From Erythrophleum ivorense (lineage: Eukaryota; Streptophyta; Magnoliopsida; Fabales; Fabaceae): 64,000 bases of DNA. Below the pieces are notes generated by a model. It saw nothing but the letters and a program-made list of their open reading frames with translations, did not search any database and was not told where the DNA came from. The position numbers and the translations under genes were made by a program. Positions 34,676 through 46,524 of the stretch are shown here, piece after piece (position 1 is the stretch's first letter; each line of letters begins with the position of its first letter). The stretch covers positions 620,001 through 684,000 of the forward strand of contig JAIUCV010000354.1 of NCBI GenBank assembly GCA_026724425.1, read 5' to 3'.

Positions 34676-36111
34676 ATGACGGACACAAACCTAGACGAGA
34701 CCGACCCAACCGGTCAGCAACGCGAAGGAGGCGCGGCAGCAAGCCAAGTGGAAACAGAGACTATCGCTGCCCTGAAGAAACAAACTGAAGAGCAAGGAGC
34801 CTTGAACAGCACGTTGACTCAAGAGCTCGAAAATCTACGCACCCAACTAAAGGAAATAGAAGAACGAGACACCAGGCGACGAAGGAAACTCGACCCGAAG
34901 AATCTGGCCTTCGAGTCCCCAGCCGATGAAATAGAGGGAGAAGAAGAAGAAGAAAAAACTCCCGAGCAAAGCCAGACAAGCTCCGAACCAGATGATTCGC
35001 CACCGCGTCTCCGCGGGAAGAAGCAGAGCACGAAGCGCAAGGATACCCAACCGATTAACCCGATACGACTTAACCTGGGAGACCGGATCCCCAGCGATAT
35101 CACCCCAGAATCACTGGCCGAAATGCTCAGGCAGATACTATCAAGTCAAGGAGAATCCGCCCCGATCGACTTGACTGATGAGCCGAATCAACCTACTAAG
35201 ACTGCCGAGCAGAACACGCACGTCTCACCTGCTCTACCCTCTTCCGAAACGTTTGCGGAAGCCATTACACGACTCCTAATTGAGAAACAAACACCAGCTC
35301 CCCGCGGTACTCGAAACAAGGATCGGCCGCCTCGAGGCCCGAGCTCCTCAAGAAATATTCCCAGTAAAGAGCTGAATATGAGCCGAGAAGAATTGGCCGA
35401 AATTCGGGCTCGCCTTGAAAAGTCTGATAACGAGGCAAAGCTGCTTCGATCTCAAATCCACAGAGCGCTCAGCTCAGCACCGGAGATCGCTCAAATATGC
35501 GAAGACGCGGAACACACGCCTTTCTCGGCTCGCATAATTAACACAAGGTAATCGATCCAGGGAAATTGAGCATTCAGAAGTACGACTGCTCGACCAATCC
35601 TAAGGATCATATTAATGCATTTCGGGTTGCACTAAGTCGAGCCACATTCAGAAGCATAGAAGAAAAGGACGCCGGATTCTGCCTACTATTCGCTGAGTAT
35701 CTGAAGGGCGCGGCCTTGGACTGGTTTTTAACCTCGAACCGAATTCGGTCGAAAACTTCCAGCAACTGACGGCTCTCTTTCTTAAACAATACTCCATGTT
35801 CATAGAGAGGTCAGCCTCGGCGATTAATTTGTGGAACATGGTCCAAGGAGAAGAAGAGTCCCTTCGCAGCTTCATGGATCGATTCAAAACGACTATGTCG
35901 AAGGCAGGATCGATCAACGACGAAATCGCCGTCGACTCACTCAAAAAGGGGTTATGGTTCCAATCAGATTTCCGAAAAGAGCTCGCCCTCAACAAACCTA
36001 AGTCGATCGCCGACGCAATCCATAGATCCGTAGCATTCGTAGCAGAGGAGGAATATATGAAAGTATTAACCGCGCTCCACAGCTCGTCCAAGGCAACGGC
36101 TAAACCGCCAC
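34676..36111 (+). pseudogene. Tat Gag, N-terminal part
   Basis: The frame 34676-35551 (292 codons from MTDTNLDETDPTGQQ) is a Gln/Glu-rich, partly coiled-coil Gag N-terminus. It runs into the capsid region: KYDCSTNPKDHINAF at about 35577 in the same phase after a stop (TAA 35549-35551 or the adjacent shift), and, after a further frameshift at about 35735, the part ending with KPKSIADAIHRSVAFVAEEEY. The non-autonomous LTR element at 36112 interrupts it within the linker before the zinc knuckle. Gag continues at 42933. Confidence 0.82.
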
Positions 36112-39100
36112 TGTAGTAACCCTGAAGTGGGATGAAATATTATGACTGATGATCATATTGGAGAGGATCCAGAGATCATATAGAGTGTTTCGGTCGAAGA
36201 ACATTTGAAGACGAACGAGTAGAATTGAAGATAGAACGGGAGAAAACGTTATGGGACGGTACGGTCGATCCGGGTAAAGACGGACAAGAGCTCGATCGAG
36301 TGGGAAGAAGAGCCGACTGACCAAACGTGGTCCGAATGGGATGAAAACTTCGGGACAACAAGAAGACCCCAAAAAAAACCATCTGGTCAAGACAGAAGTT
36401 GATTTGGACGAGCGGATCTTGAGATATGAGTTTTACCGCCTGATGGCTATGCTGAAGGGTGGGAAGCTTATATCGATGATCAGGGTAACGACTAGGAGAA
36501 ACTGAGTATGGCCGACTATCAAGCGAAATGATAGGGACGTGACCAAGGTGAGAAATGGTCATGGGAAGGTCAGCACGTAAGGATAGCCACGGATAAAAAT
36601 TATTGGCCGCGGGACGATCGTTGGATGTGCACGATCGCGGTACGGATCGAGTGTGGGATGCGATCGCGGTACGGACGAAGAACGGGACGCGATCGTGGTC
36701 CGGATGGAGAGTGGGACGGATTGGTTGGGGAAACCTATCCCCACATGTGTTAAAATACACATGTCATCCTATGATTGGTGGAGATTTAAGTAAGGACATA
36801 TGTCACACCAAGAGAGCTTCATAGGTGTGTGACTTGTTGGAGCTAGGAGTGTGACTCCTTGAAGCTATTTGCTTGAGGTGTTGGCGTGTGAGTGAGCATG
36901 GAAAGCTAGGTGTGTGACTCCTTGAAGCTATTTGCTTGAGGTGTTGGCGTGTGAGTGAGCATGGAAAGCTAGGTGTGTGACTCCTTAAAGCTATTTGCTT
37001 GAGGTGTAGGTGTGTGAGTGAGCATGGGAAGCTAAGCTAGGAGTGTGACTCCTTAAAGCTACTTGCTGACTTGTTGAAGCTACTTGCTGGAGGTGTCGGC
37101 TTGGGAAGGAGCATGACAAGCTAGCCCTTAGGCCAGCACGAGGTGTCGCCGGTTTAAGGCTTCCTCTTCCGCATGTGAAGGAAACCTCGCCATTTGTCCG
37201 TGATTGTGTCTGGACGGTATTGGACCGTCATCCTCCCTCACTGGCCTATAAATAAGAGACCTCAGCCCCATTAGCTTCCATTTACCATTCCTTGTGTTAC
37301 TCCCTTGCATAAAAACCGAGAAAAAGAAAGTTAAGAGAGAAAAGAGTGTGAAATCTTTTCTTTAAGTGTGAGTGTTGAGTGTAGAGAAGCTTTAAGAGAG
37401 AAATCTTAAGTTGAAGGATAGCTTGGTGGTGTAAGGCGTAGCTTTGGTGTTAGCTAGGCAGTTCATCAAGCGGTTTTGGTGAGTTTTCGTTGATAGCTCC
37501 GAGAGTAGCTATGTTTGTGTGATGCATGTAGAATCAAGTAGAAACTTGTAGGTTTCTTTTGATTAGGTGCATGCATATTGTGTGGTGGTTGTTAGTATGT
37601 GTTATACTAACTTTGTGGTTGCAGGAAGTATATACGTTAAGCAAGGAGGCTAACTTTATACTTTGTGTGGTTGAGCGGTTTTAACTTCGGTTAAACCGAT
37701 GTGTTTGCATGCATGTTCGGATCCAAGGAAAACATGGGTTGTTGTTCCTTGTGATTGATTGCATGTTGTGTGATTAACGTGTTGTGATATAGGGAAGGGG
37801 AGAAACGCCTAAGTGTTGTCATGAACTAATGGTTTTAGTGCAGGGATGATGAACACTTAGAGCGGTTTCTGTTTAACCTATTGCATATTGATGCTCTGAG
37901 GTTGTGACATGATTATTCAAGTATCTTTGTTGAATAATTATGTATTTTCTTAAGACTAACACATGTGACGTGATTCACTGTGTTAAGGTTCTTATGAAAA
38001 TGGTTCGGTGGACATGGCATGTGTTGCATCGCTACACTTAGTACAAGTATGGTGGATAACAAGTAGTTATGCCACATACTGTGTCGAACATGTGGTGGTG
38101 GGTGCCGGGAAAGGCTAAACCTTATGTAGTCCAAGGGGGCGTGTAGAGTGTATGTCTTTGACAGCACCCTGTACTCATGGATGCATAAAGGAGGCTGAGT
38201 AAGGACTTAGACCCCACGATGTTCAGTGTAGGATGGCGAACAATGAATGTTGCACCAAGGGCTAGTGGTGAATAACAGGTAGTTATGTCACACTATGCCG
38301 GGAAGGACGTAAGGTGAGTGCCACGAGGGCAGGTCACGTACTTACGTTCCTTGTGTGTGAGGATCATGTATTCGTGTTTAGCATGATCTTTACGTTTGTT
38401 CTTTTTTTTGTGTGTGAGGAGAAGGACGTATGGAATAGACAGCCCGGGATGTGACCATCTGGGAGACAGAACTCGTGTGGGTTTTGATCCAACGGGATGT
38501 GACTGTCCGGGAGATGAAACTCGGGTAGTGATGTTCTATTCCACGTGCCTTTAAGAGCTAGGATCATGTACTCGTGTTAGGCATGATCTTAGGGGTACAC
38601 ACGGTGTTCCTGCTGCCCTGACGGACGTCCACTGAGAAACCCTCTTGGATGGTCCAGAAGGATGACTCAGAGGGTACTTGGGTAGCTCCCATGGCTGAGT
38701 ACACACGACGGTGTGTTTGGAAATGCCTAGTTGCACTTTCGGCTAGCGGAAGTGGCTAGGTGGGCTAATCGGCTGCCCGTGGTGTGGTGGGATTAGTCCG
38801 GGTTAACCGGTTGACTGGGTTAACGCGGTTAACTCCCGATTGCAGTTCAGGCCTAGTGTGACTTTGTGTTTGCTAGGTGCGGGTGTGCAGGTCTTCGGAA
38901 ACCGTGGTGTACTATAGAGGCCTCTAGGTCGAGCGGGGCTCGATAGTGTGTGTGGTGTGTGTAGAGTGTTTCTTTTGTGTTAGAAACCTCTAGGTCGAGC
39001 GTGGCTCGATAGTGTGTGTGGTGTGTGTAGAGTGTTTCTTGTGTGATAGAAACCTCTAGGTTGAGCAGTGGCTCATTAGAGTGTTGTGTGTGTGTGTAGA

Positions 39101-39892
39101 GAGTGTTCTTATGGGAAGAACCTCTCGGGTCTTAGATCACTAGTGTGTTGTGATCTTGGAGTTACTCGGGATGAGTAATCTCTTGTGTTGTTAGGATAAC
39201 TTGTGAGAGTTATCCTTGTCTTTTGTCTTGGCAGGTTGAAGAGCGTGGTGATAGACAATACGGTTGTATTGGTCTATGGCGTGAGCTAGAGAGCTTTGCT
39301 ACGGCATTGTCTCTAGTGTGTTTAATGTTATTTGATTCAAGCTTCCGCTTGTGCATTGCTTTGATTGTGTATTGATTGGGATTTGGGTTGGGGTGATATT
39401 TGTTGTATTGTAGAGGGTTTCCGAGCTCACTAAGTAATCCTAGATTACTTATGATGACTCTATTTGTTTCAGGTAACCCTAGAAGTGGTGTGGAACTTGG
39501 ACGTGGAAGGCCGGAGTAGATTGCGGTGTATTTTGTAAAGCTGTAAGATTACCGTTGTTTTTCTTTTCGACGTTTGTTTTATATTCGCTGAACCCGGGGT
39601 TGTAATTTACGGTTTTATGTAAGACAATGTTTATGTTTCAATAAAAGTAAGTTTTTATGTGTATTAAATACTCGGTTTTAATGATATTAGTCTTGTCCGG
39701 ACTAACATAACTCTTGGCTTGAATACGGGTTGGCAAGCCTTAGGTTCTTGTCGAGAGGGTCGGATATCAAAGACGGACTGACCTCGGCTTTACTTTGTGT
39801 GTTGCCTTGAGGATGGATCGTCAATGGTATATCGGCATATTGTGGCATCCGACCGATGCGGGCTATGTTTAGCACGTGTCGGGGGTGTTACA
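36112..39892 (+). repeat. 5' LTR of the non-autonomous element (3.8 kb)
   Basis: One of the longer LTRs known for plant Gypsy elements, if its left end is correct. Target duplications support it. It contains roughly 63-bp tandem repeats at about 36840-37080 (GTGTGACTCCTTGAAGCTAT unit), repeats around CGATCGCGGTACGGA at about 36630-36700, and roughly 65-bp repeats at 38936-39090 (TCTAGGTCGAGC unit). No conserved coding frame lies in it. A transcription start is plausible near CCTATAAATAAGAGA at about 37244. Confidence 0.82.
36840..37130 (+). repeat. 63-bp tandem repeat in the LTR
   Basis: About four units with GTGTGACTCCTTGAAGCTAT, TTGCTTGAGGTGTTGGCGTG and GTGAGCATGGAAAGCTAGG. The first two are nearly identical and the last is degenerate. 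Confidence 0.85.
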
Positions 39893-39898
39893 AATGGT

Positions 39899-39911
39899 GG
39901 TATCAGAGCAT
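39899..39911 (+). promoter_or_regulatory. Primer-binding site of the non-autonomous element
   Basis: TGGTATCAGAGCA, initiator Met tRNA type, six bases after the 5' LTR end. Confidence 0.88.
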
Positions 39912-40089
39912 GGTTTATGATCATGCTTATGAAATCGAGAGTTTTCAAAACGTTTTCAATGTTTTATCGAGTCAAAACGTGTCGCAAAATACACCATTAG
40001 GAATCCGGTACGTCCAAGCTTAGTTAGTAAGTGGAATAGGATCTTACCCTATTTGTTGTGAATGGTGGTGTGGTTGTGCAGGTTGTAAG

Positions 40090-41497
40090 ATGGTACACAG
40101 GATGAGAGATTGGATAAGGAGATGGGGTCAGGGAGGATCAGATGATAGTGAGGTTTGCAACAGTGAAGTTGTAGTGATATCCTCATCGAGTGGCTCGAGT
40201 TCGAGCGATGATGATTCTAATGAGGGAACGAACGGTTCGGAGTATGTGATGGTGGGAGACTCGGGCACGTCAGTAGAGACGGATCCGAGTGAGGTGAGCT
40301 TTGGTTCGACTGTCTGTATGGAGTCGAATCATTTCTCGAGTTTGGATATTTTTTGGAGGTGTGGAGGCAGACGTGCCATCACCATATGGAGCTACGGGAG
40401 CGGTCTACCAAGTTGATATGGTGGCCATACCGACGAGGTACGAGGATGTGGAGATCCTAGTGCCGTCTACGGAGATCATCGAGATTTCTTCCGATGATAC
40501 TTCGACAAACCCATGGGATGAAGGGAGCCAACAACAGGTGTTGCCGGAGATACCGATGCCTCATGTCTATGTTTCGGGATATGGAGTGCATCCGTACATG
40601 CCGAGTGAGGAGATGTTAGACTTGTATGGGCAACCCTTTGCCATACCAAGTCCGGTGTACAACCCAAGTCAAGAGGAGAACCAGACGGTCCAAGGAGAAT
40701 CAAACGCAGTGACCCAAAGTCCTTTCGAGGAGGCAGTTCCATACTATGGAAGGCCTATAGCATATCTTGATCCAGAAGCAACCATGGCTGACTTTTGGAA
40801 AGATTGGGATCGTGACGCTCAGCATGGAGGTCCGATCGATCCACAACTGACGAGAGAAGATGGAACTAGTGAAGGGATGCTACCAGCCATAGCAAACCTT
40901 GATACGTTCTTTGGAATTCAAGTTGGAGGAGAGCCGGCAAACCAAGAAGTTCCGGCAATAGACCCAAATAATGAAGTGGTAGAAGAGCGAGTTCCGGTGG
41001 AGAACCCGAACCAAGTTGAGACGGTGAACCACGTTGAGGTGGGAAGCCAAGTGGTGGAAGAGAATCCAAACCAAGAGGGTGAGGATACAAACCGAGTTGA
41101 GGTGGAACATCATGACGATGATGAGAAGGAAGATTTGAACCGTGAGGAGGCGGTGGCTGAGAGTGAGACTCCAGCAGTCTGGGAAATGGGAAGTTCCTCG
41201 GGAAGAAGGCCCGCGGGAAGACTTCGTTTCCGATCTCAAGCGAGAAAGAGAGTTCCGGTTCCGGAAAGGGCATCAATGCCCTGTCGTGTGTGTGGAGGAC
41301 ATGGGCATTACACTCATGCCTGTCCGAATGAAAGGCAAGGTAGGCCTTTGAGGAGGAACCAAATAACGTGTTACTCATGCGGAATGCGAGGACACTATGC
41401 GACATCCTGCCCTGGGACCCCAACGCCATCTCCATCATCCTTATCTTCAACCAGTGCACGGAGGCCTTCAGGATGGCGTGGTAGAAACTCTGGTTAA
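40090..41497 (+). pseudogene. Gag-like protein with two CCHC zinc knuckles
   Basis: The start at 40090 (MVHRMRDWIRRWGQGG) leads into a Ser/Asp-rich stretch. A phase change at about 40300-40400 connects to the frame that ends at 41497. The second part is acidic, with NPNQ-, VEV- and VEE-rich repeats, then a basic stretch and two zinc knuckles: CRVCGGHGHYTHAC and CYSCGMRGHYATSC. It ends in a Ser/Thr/Pro-rich tail. No protease or polymerase follows. Knuckles of this type bind nucleic acid and serve RNA packaging in Gag. The usual capsid core was not recognised, so the gene may rely on a partner's Gag. It is not a host gene, since it lies between LTRs. Confidence 0.7.
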
Positions 41498-41970
41498 GCG
41501 TGAAACCCCAACCATAAACCAGAGAATGAGGTATGTGTGGGTTTTAACTTTACCTCGTTGTGTGAGATTGATTGCTTGTGTGTGATAGCGTAATTTCAAT
41601 CTCTGAGTATAGTAGAATATAGTGTGGTGAAAGCTATAGTTCTCTCTGTTGATTGCTTGCATGGTAGTTTAGCATAATAGCAATCGGGGTGTAGGGTGGA
41701 TCATAGTGTGGTGAAATCTATGGTTCCATGCCTGTGTGTGTGTGAGGTCATAGCGTGGTGAAAGCTATGGACCTGTTTGTGTGTGCGATCATGGCGAAAG
41801 CTAAGGATCGGTTTGGTTGTGCTTGGTCAAGAACATAGTGTGATGAACGCTATGGTTCTTTTCCTTGCTGTGTGAGTAGGACATGGTGTGGTAAAATCCA
41901 TGGTCCTGTTGTGTGATAGAGTAAAGATCGGGGAGATCTTTGGAGACATCGTAGGATGTTTCTCTCGGTA
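41498..41970 (+). repeat. Degenerate tandem repeat before the truncated 3' LTR
   Basis: About six units with CATAGTGTGGTGAAAGCTAT-like cores, 40 to 75 bases apart, from about 41607 to 41905. The position of the polypurine tract is lost with the start of the 3' LTR. Confidence 0.7.
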
Positions 41971-42927
41971 GGGCTCGATAGTGTGTGTGGTGTGTGTAGA
42001 GTGTTTCTTTTGTGTTAGAAACCTCTAGGTCGAGCGTGGCTCGATAGTGTGTGTGGTGTGTGTAGAGTGTTTCTTGTGTGATAGAAACCTCTAGGTTGAG
42101 CAGTGGCTCATTAGAGTGTTGTGTGTGTGTGTAGAGAGTGTTCTTATGGGAAGAACCTCTCGGGTCTTAGATCACTAGTGTGTTGTGATCTTGGAGTTAC
42201 TCGGGATGAGTAATCTCTTGTGTTGTTAGGATAACTTGTGAGAGTTATCCTTGTCTTTTGTCTTGGCAGGTTGAAGAGCGTGGTGATAGACAATACGGTT
42301 GTATTGGTCTATGGCGTGAGCTAGAGAGCTTTGCTACGGCATTGTCTCTAGTGTGTTTAATGTTATTTGATTCAAGCTTCCGCTTGTGCATTGCTTTGAT
42401 TGTGTATTGATTGGGATTTGGGTTGGGGTGATATTTGTTGTATTGTAGAGGGTTTCCGAGCTCACTAAGTAATCCTAGATTACTTATGATGACTCTATTT
42501 GTTTCAGGTAACCCTAGAAGTGGTGTGGAACTTGGACGTGGAAGGCCGGAGTAGATTGCGGTGTATTTTGTAAAGCTGTAAGATTACCGTTGTTTTTCTT
42601 TTCGACGTTTGTTTTATATTCGCTGAACCCGGGGTTGTAATTTACGGTTTTATGTAAGACAATGTTTATGTTTCAATAAAAGTAAGTTTTTATGTGTATT
42701 AAATACTCGGTTTTAATGATATTAGTCTTGTCCGGACTAACATAACTCTTGGCTTGAATACGGGTTGGCAAGCCTTAGGTTCTTGTCGAGAGGGTCGGAT
42801 ATCAAAGACGGACTGACCTCGGCTTTACTTTGTGTGTTGCCTTGAGGATGGATCGTCAATGGTATATCGGCATATTGTGGCATCCGACCGATGCGGGCTA
42901 TGTCTAGCACGTGTCGGGGGTGTTACA
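41971..42927 (+). repeat. Truncated 3' LTR of the non-autonomous element
   Basis: Matches the last 957 bp of the 5' LTR. The noted difference is T in the 5' copy and C in the 3' copy (ATGTTTAGCACG against ATGTCTAGCACG). It keeps the true right end and target duplication GCCAC, so the loss is internal to the element. Confidence 0.88.
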
Positions 42928-42932
42928 GCCAC

Positions 42933-44200
42933 CAGCAGCGCAACCGCAGACCAGTCAGAAGCGCCATAACCAGCGAGGCGGATACGTGTATCACGAAGGG
43001 CGAAACCCGTCTGGAGCGCATAATTATCAAATAGAGGCGAGCCAACAGTCGGATGTCGTAAATCAAATAGGCGCTGGAAGGGGAAAAGCGCTAAAAAACA
43101 ACACATGGGTGAGGAACCAGAGCTCACTGAACTACGACGACAATGCCTACTGCGAATTTCACCAATGCTACGGCCATTCTACCGAGAAGTGTCGCCACCT
43201 AGGAGCGGAGCTCGCAAAGAAGCTGCTTAGTGGAGAACTGAAAGGTGATCGGAAACTGGAGGATCTGGAACGACCCGAACCGAGAGAACGGCCCGAAAAA
43301 ACAAATCGACCGATCGACCAATCGAAGCGCGGAAGACGGGAGGACTCCGATGATCAAGGTGGAGCTCGGAGAAGAATCCATCTCATAATGGGCGGCTCGC
43401 AATACTGCCCAGACACCGTGTCATCAATCAAAGCCTTTCAACGACGAGCCGACTCAGCGGTCAACTGGTACGAACCCCCGAAGTTGCCGAACGCCGAAAT
43501 CACTTTCACGGAGAATGAAGTTATCGGCATCGATAAACCGCACAACGACCCCCTCGTAATCATGCTGGCCGTGGGAAACTTCGACGTAGCTCGAATCCTC
43601 ATCGACACAGGGAGCACGGTCGACATAATTTACAAAGGAACCTTGGAACGAATGGGGATCGATCTATCTGACGTAAGATCGACACCGAAGCCATTAACAG
43701 GGTTCGGAGGCGAGACGACAATGTCAATGGGAACGATCACGCTTCCGGTCGAAGCTGGCGGAATAACCAAAATGGTTCGTTTCTCCGTCTCGGATAACCC
43801 GCCAATCTACAACATTATCATGGTACGCCGTGGATAAATTGGATGCGAGCCGTACCATCTACGTATCATCTGTGCATCAAGTTTCCCACTTCATCCGGAG
43901 TAAAAACCATACTCGGTTCGCAAAAGGAGTCAAGAATATGCTTCATGACGGAGCACAAGCTTCGGAATCCTCTGCCTAAACTACTCCCGGAAGCGAACAG
44001 AAAGAAGGTCAAGACGAGCCGAGAGACGGCGAATGACCTAGCTAACCTCTTATAGCAATTACAGATAACAGATGACGGCGAGCCGACGAACAGCCAGCCC
44101 GCTCAAAATATGCTAGTCGAAGGCGAGGAGACCGTCATCGTGGAACCAACCAGCGAAGCTGTAATCTCCATATGTATTGACGAACAGAACCCATAAAGAT
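42933..44200 (+). pseudogene. Tat Gag C-terminus and protease
   Basis: Continues Gag after the nested element, with a zinc-knuckle-like CEFHQCYGHSTEKC at about 43150. It reads into the protease with the active-site motif IDTGSTVDII at about 43600. The phase is lost near 43835, and the following sequence, still recognisable as the protease-RT linker, contains TAG at 44053-44055 and TAA at 44194-44196. In this lineage gag and pol are translated as one or two polyproteins. Confidence 0.8.
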
Positions 44201-44202
44201 GT

Positions 44203-45868
44203 GTGGAAATTGGAGCGAACTTGGAGGAAACGATCCAAAAAGAACTGATTTCTTTTTTAAAAGAGAACATCAGCACCTTCGCTTGGACGGCAGAAGATAT
44301 GCCGGGGATAGATATCAATGTCGCTTGTCACGAGTTAAACATCGATCCGGCCTTTAAACCAGTCAAACAGAAGCGACGAAAGCTAGGGCACGAGCGTCAA
44401 AAGGCTGTGAACGACGAAGTGGAGCGTCTATTGAAAGTGGGCTTGATCGTCGAAGCAAAATATCCCGAATGGCTCGCAAATCCGGTCGTGGTCAAAAAGA
44501 AGAATGGGAAATGGCAAGTATGCTACTCATATCGACCGCCTCGTAGAAGCAACTGCGGGAAACGAGCTGTTAACCTTCATGGACGCTTTCTCAGGGTACA
44601 ACCAGATTAAGATGAACCCCGACGATCGAGAAAAAACTGCCTTCCAAACGGAGCGAGGCATCTATTGCTATCAAGTGATGCCGTTCGGACTCAAGAACGC
44701 AGGTGCAACGTACCAACGGCTCGTGAATAAAATGTTTGCTCCCCAGCTCGGAAAAACGATGGAAGTCTACATCGACGACATGCTAGTGAAATCATCGAAG
44801 AAGAAAAATCATGTGACGCATCTCCGCGAATGCTTCGAACAACTGAATTCATACAATATCAGAAGGAAAATCAAGTGTCGCTTCGCCGTGACATCTGGAG
44901 AATTCCTGGGTTATCTGGTAACTCAGCGAGGCATCGAGGCGAACCCTAAACAGATTCAGGCCCTGGTCAAAATGCCGTCGCCAGAAACGAAGAGGCAGAT
45001 TCAACAATTAACCGGACGTATCGCCGCGCTCAACCGTTTTATCTCACGATCGACGGACAAATGCCTTCCTTTCTACGATACTCTACGAGGAAACAAGAAG
45101 TTTGAATGGACAGCGAAATGCGAAGAAGCTTTCCTCGAGCTGAAGTCTTATCTGGCGAGCCCGCCAATACTAGCAAAGCCGGAGGACGGAGAGCCATTAT
45201 ATCTGTACGTCGCGGTGTCTTTAACAGCAGTCAGTGGAGTCCTCATCCGCGACGATCGCGGAACTCAAAAACCGGTTTTTTACGTAAGTCAGAGCCTGAC
45301 CGATGCAGAGACAAGATACCCACAGACAGAGAAATTTGCGCTAGCAGTCGTTATGTCGGCTCGGAAATTACGCCCGTATATCCAATCCCATTCAATCATA
45401 GTCCTGTCAACACTACCACTAAGAATGATTTTACATAGCCCGAGCCAATCAGGAAGACTGGCGAAGTGGGCTATCGAGCTGAGCGAATACGATATCGAGT
45501 ATCGAAATCGAACGAGCGCAAAGTCGCAAGTTTTGGCTGATTTCTTGATCGAGCTGCCAATCGGCACCAGCGATGAACCAAGTCTTCCCGCTGACTGGCT
45601 ACTTCATTTTGATGGCTCGTCGTCAAAACAAGGCGCCGGAGTCGGAATTCGACTCACCTCCCCGACAGGCGAAATCTTGGACCAATTTCTTCGTTTGAAT
45701 TTCGGCGCGTCAAACAACGAGGCAGAGTACGAAGCATTAATAGCTGGATTAAAGTTGGCGCACAGAATTGGAGTTCAAAACATACATGCTTACTGCGACT
45801 CCCAGCTCGTCGCGAGCCAATTCAGTGGAGAGTACGCTACAAAAGACAAAAGAATGGAAGCCTACCTC
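44203..45868 (+). pseudogene. Tat reverse transcriptase, RNase H and archaeal-type RNase H
   Basis: RT starts at about 44260 (AWTAEDMPGIDINVACHEL). Between KWQVC (about 44520) and HIDRLVEAT a short segment of conserved RT sequence (estimated at about 15-18 codons) is deleted, and the phase changes there. Downstream the frame is open: FMDAFSGYNQI, VMPFGLKNAGATYQRL, catalytic YIDD at about 44770, then RNase H. A second, archaeal-type RNase H domain follows (LHFDGSSSKQGAGVG, NNEAEYEALIAGL, CDSQLV at about 45600-45860), diagnostic of the Tat/Ogre lineage. The CACTA element interrupts this domain at 45869. Confidence 0.87.
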
Positions 45869-46350
45869 CACTACAAGAAAACTACACGATTTGCGAGGGA
45901 AAAAACCGTCGCAATGACGTCGCAAATAGTAGTTTGCGACAGAGTTGCGACGTAGTAATTTTCGTCGCAAATCCTTCGTCGCAAATTCCAAAACGTCGCA
46001 AATCCGTCGCAACTTTGCGACACCAAATTTAAGTCGGAATTTAGTCGAAAATTTGCGACTTGAGATTTCGTCGCAAAATGCCGTCGCAATTTTGCGACGA
46101 TACTGCGACTATAAATATATCGTCGCACACTTGCGACGGCAAAAAAAGTCACCAAATCGTCGCAAATATAAGTCGCAACTTCGTCGCAGATTTGCGACTG
46201 CATTTTGCGGCGACAGAAGAAGTCGCAAATATGCGACGGATTTCGGAGTTAACTTTCGTCGCAAATTTGCGGCAAATTAGAGACGAAAATCCGCCGTCGC
46301 AAGGTGTAATTTTTTGCGACGGAGTTGCGAGGAATAGTGCAATTCCGTCG
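45869..46350. repeat. CACTA left subterminal repeat array
   Basis: From about 45888 the motif TTTGCGAC (or its reverse complement GTCGCAAA) occurs roughly every 15 to 25 bases, more than 20 times. In En/Spm the TNPA protein binds such subterminal repeats of about 12 bp. The array abuts the terminal inverted repeat. Confidence 0.9.
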
Positions 46351-46524
46351 CAAAAATAAATAATTTTTGATATTTTCGATTTTTTTTTTTGTTTTTTTTT
46401 AATAAATTATTTGAAAAATAAATTAAAAAAAATTCAAAATAAAATATATTAAAATTCTAATATTAATAATACAAATTCGAGAATTAGACATGAAAAAAAG
46501 AAAAGAAATAGTCCATAAATAAAA

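Larger units (their letters stand above)
36112..42927 (+). mobile_element. Non-autonomous Gypsy element with giant LTR (TR-GAG type)
   Basis: Flanked by the 5-bp duplication GCCAC (36107-36111 and 42928-42932). Ends are TGTAGTAACCC and GGGGTGTTACA, as in Tekay/Del-like chromoviruses. The 5' LTR is 36112-39892 (3,781 bp), followed by a primer-binding site TGGTATCAGAGCA at 39899-39911. The 3' LTR is represented only by 41971-42927, whose 957 bp match 38936-39892 without an indel and with one base difference noted. Thus about 2.8 kb of the 3' LTR start is missing. The inside encodes only a Gag-like protein. The near-identity of the LTRs means a very recent insertion. Confidence 0.88.

Noticed and set aside
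40090..41497. A host zinc-knuckle protein gene
   Set aside because: It lies between LTR sequences with a primer-binding site and target duplications, so it belongs to the retroelement.
45888..46350. CRISPR-like or satellite array because of regular TTTGCGAC repeats
   Set aside because: Unit spacing is irregular, both orientations are mixed, and the array abuts a CACTA terminal repeat; this is a transposase-binding region.
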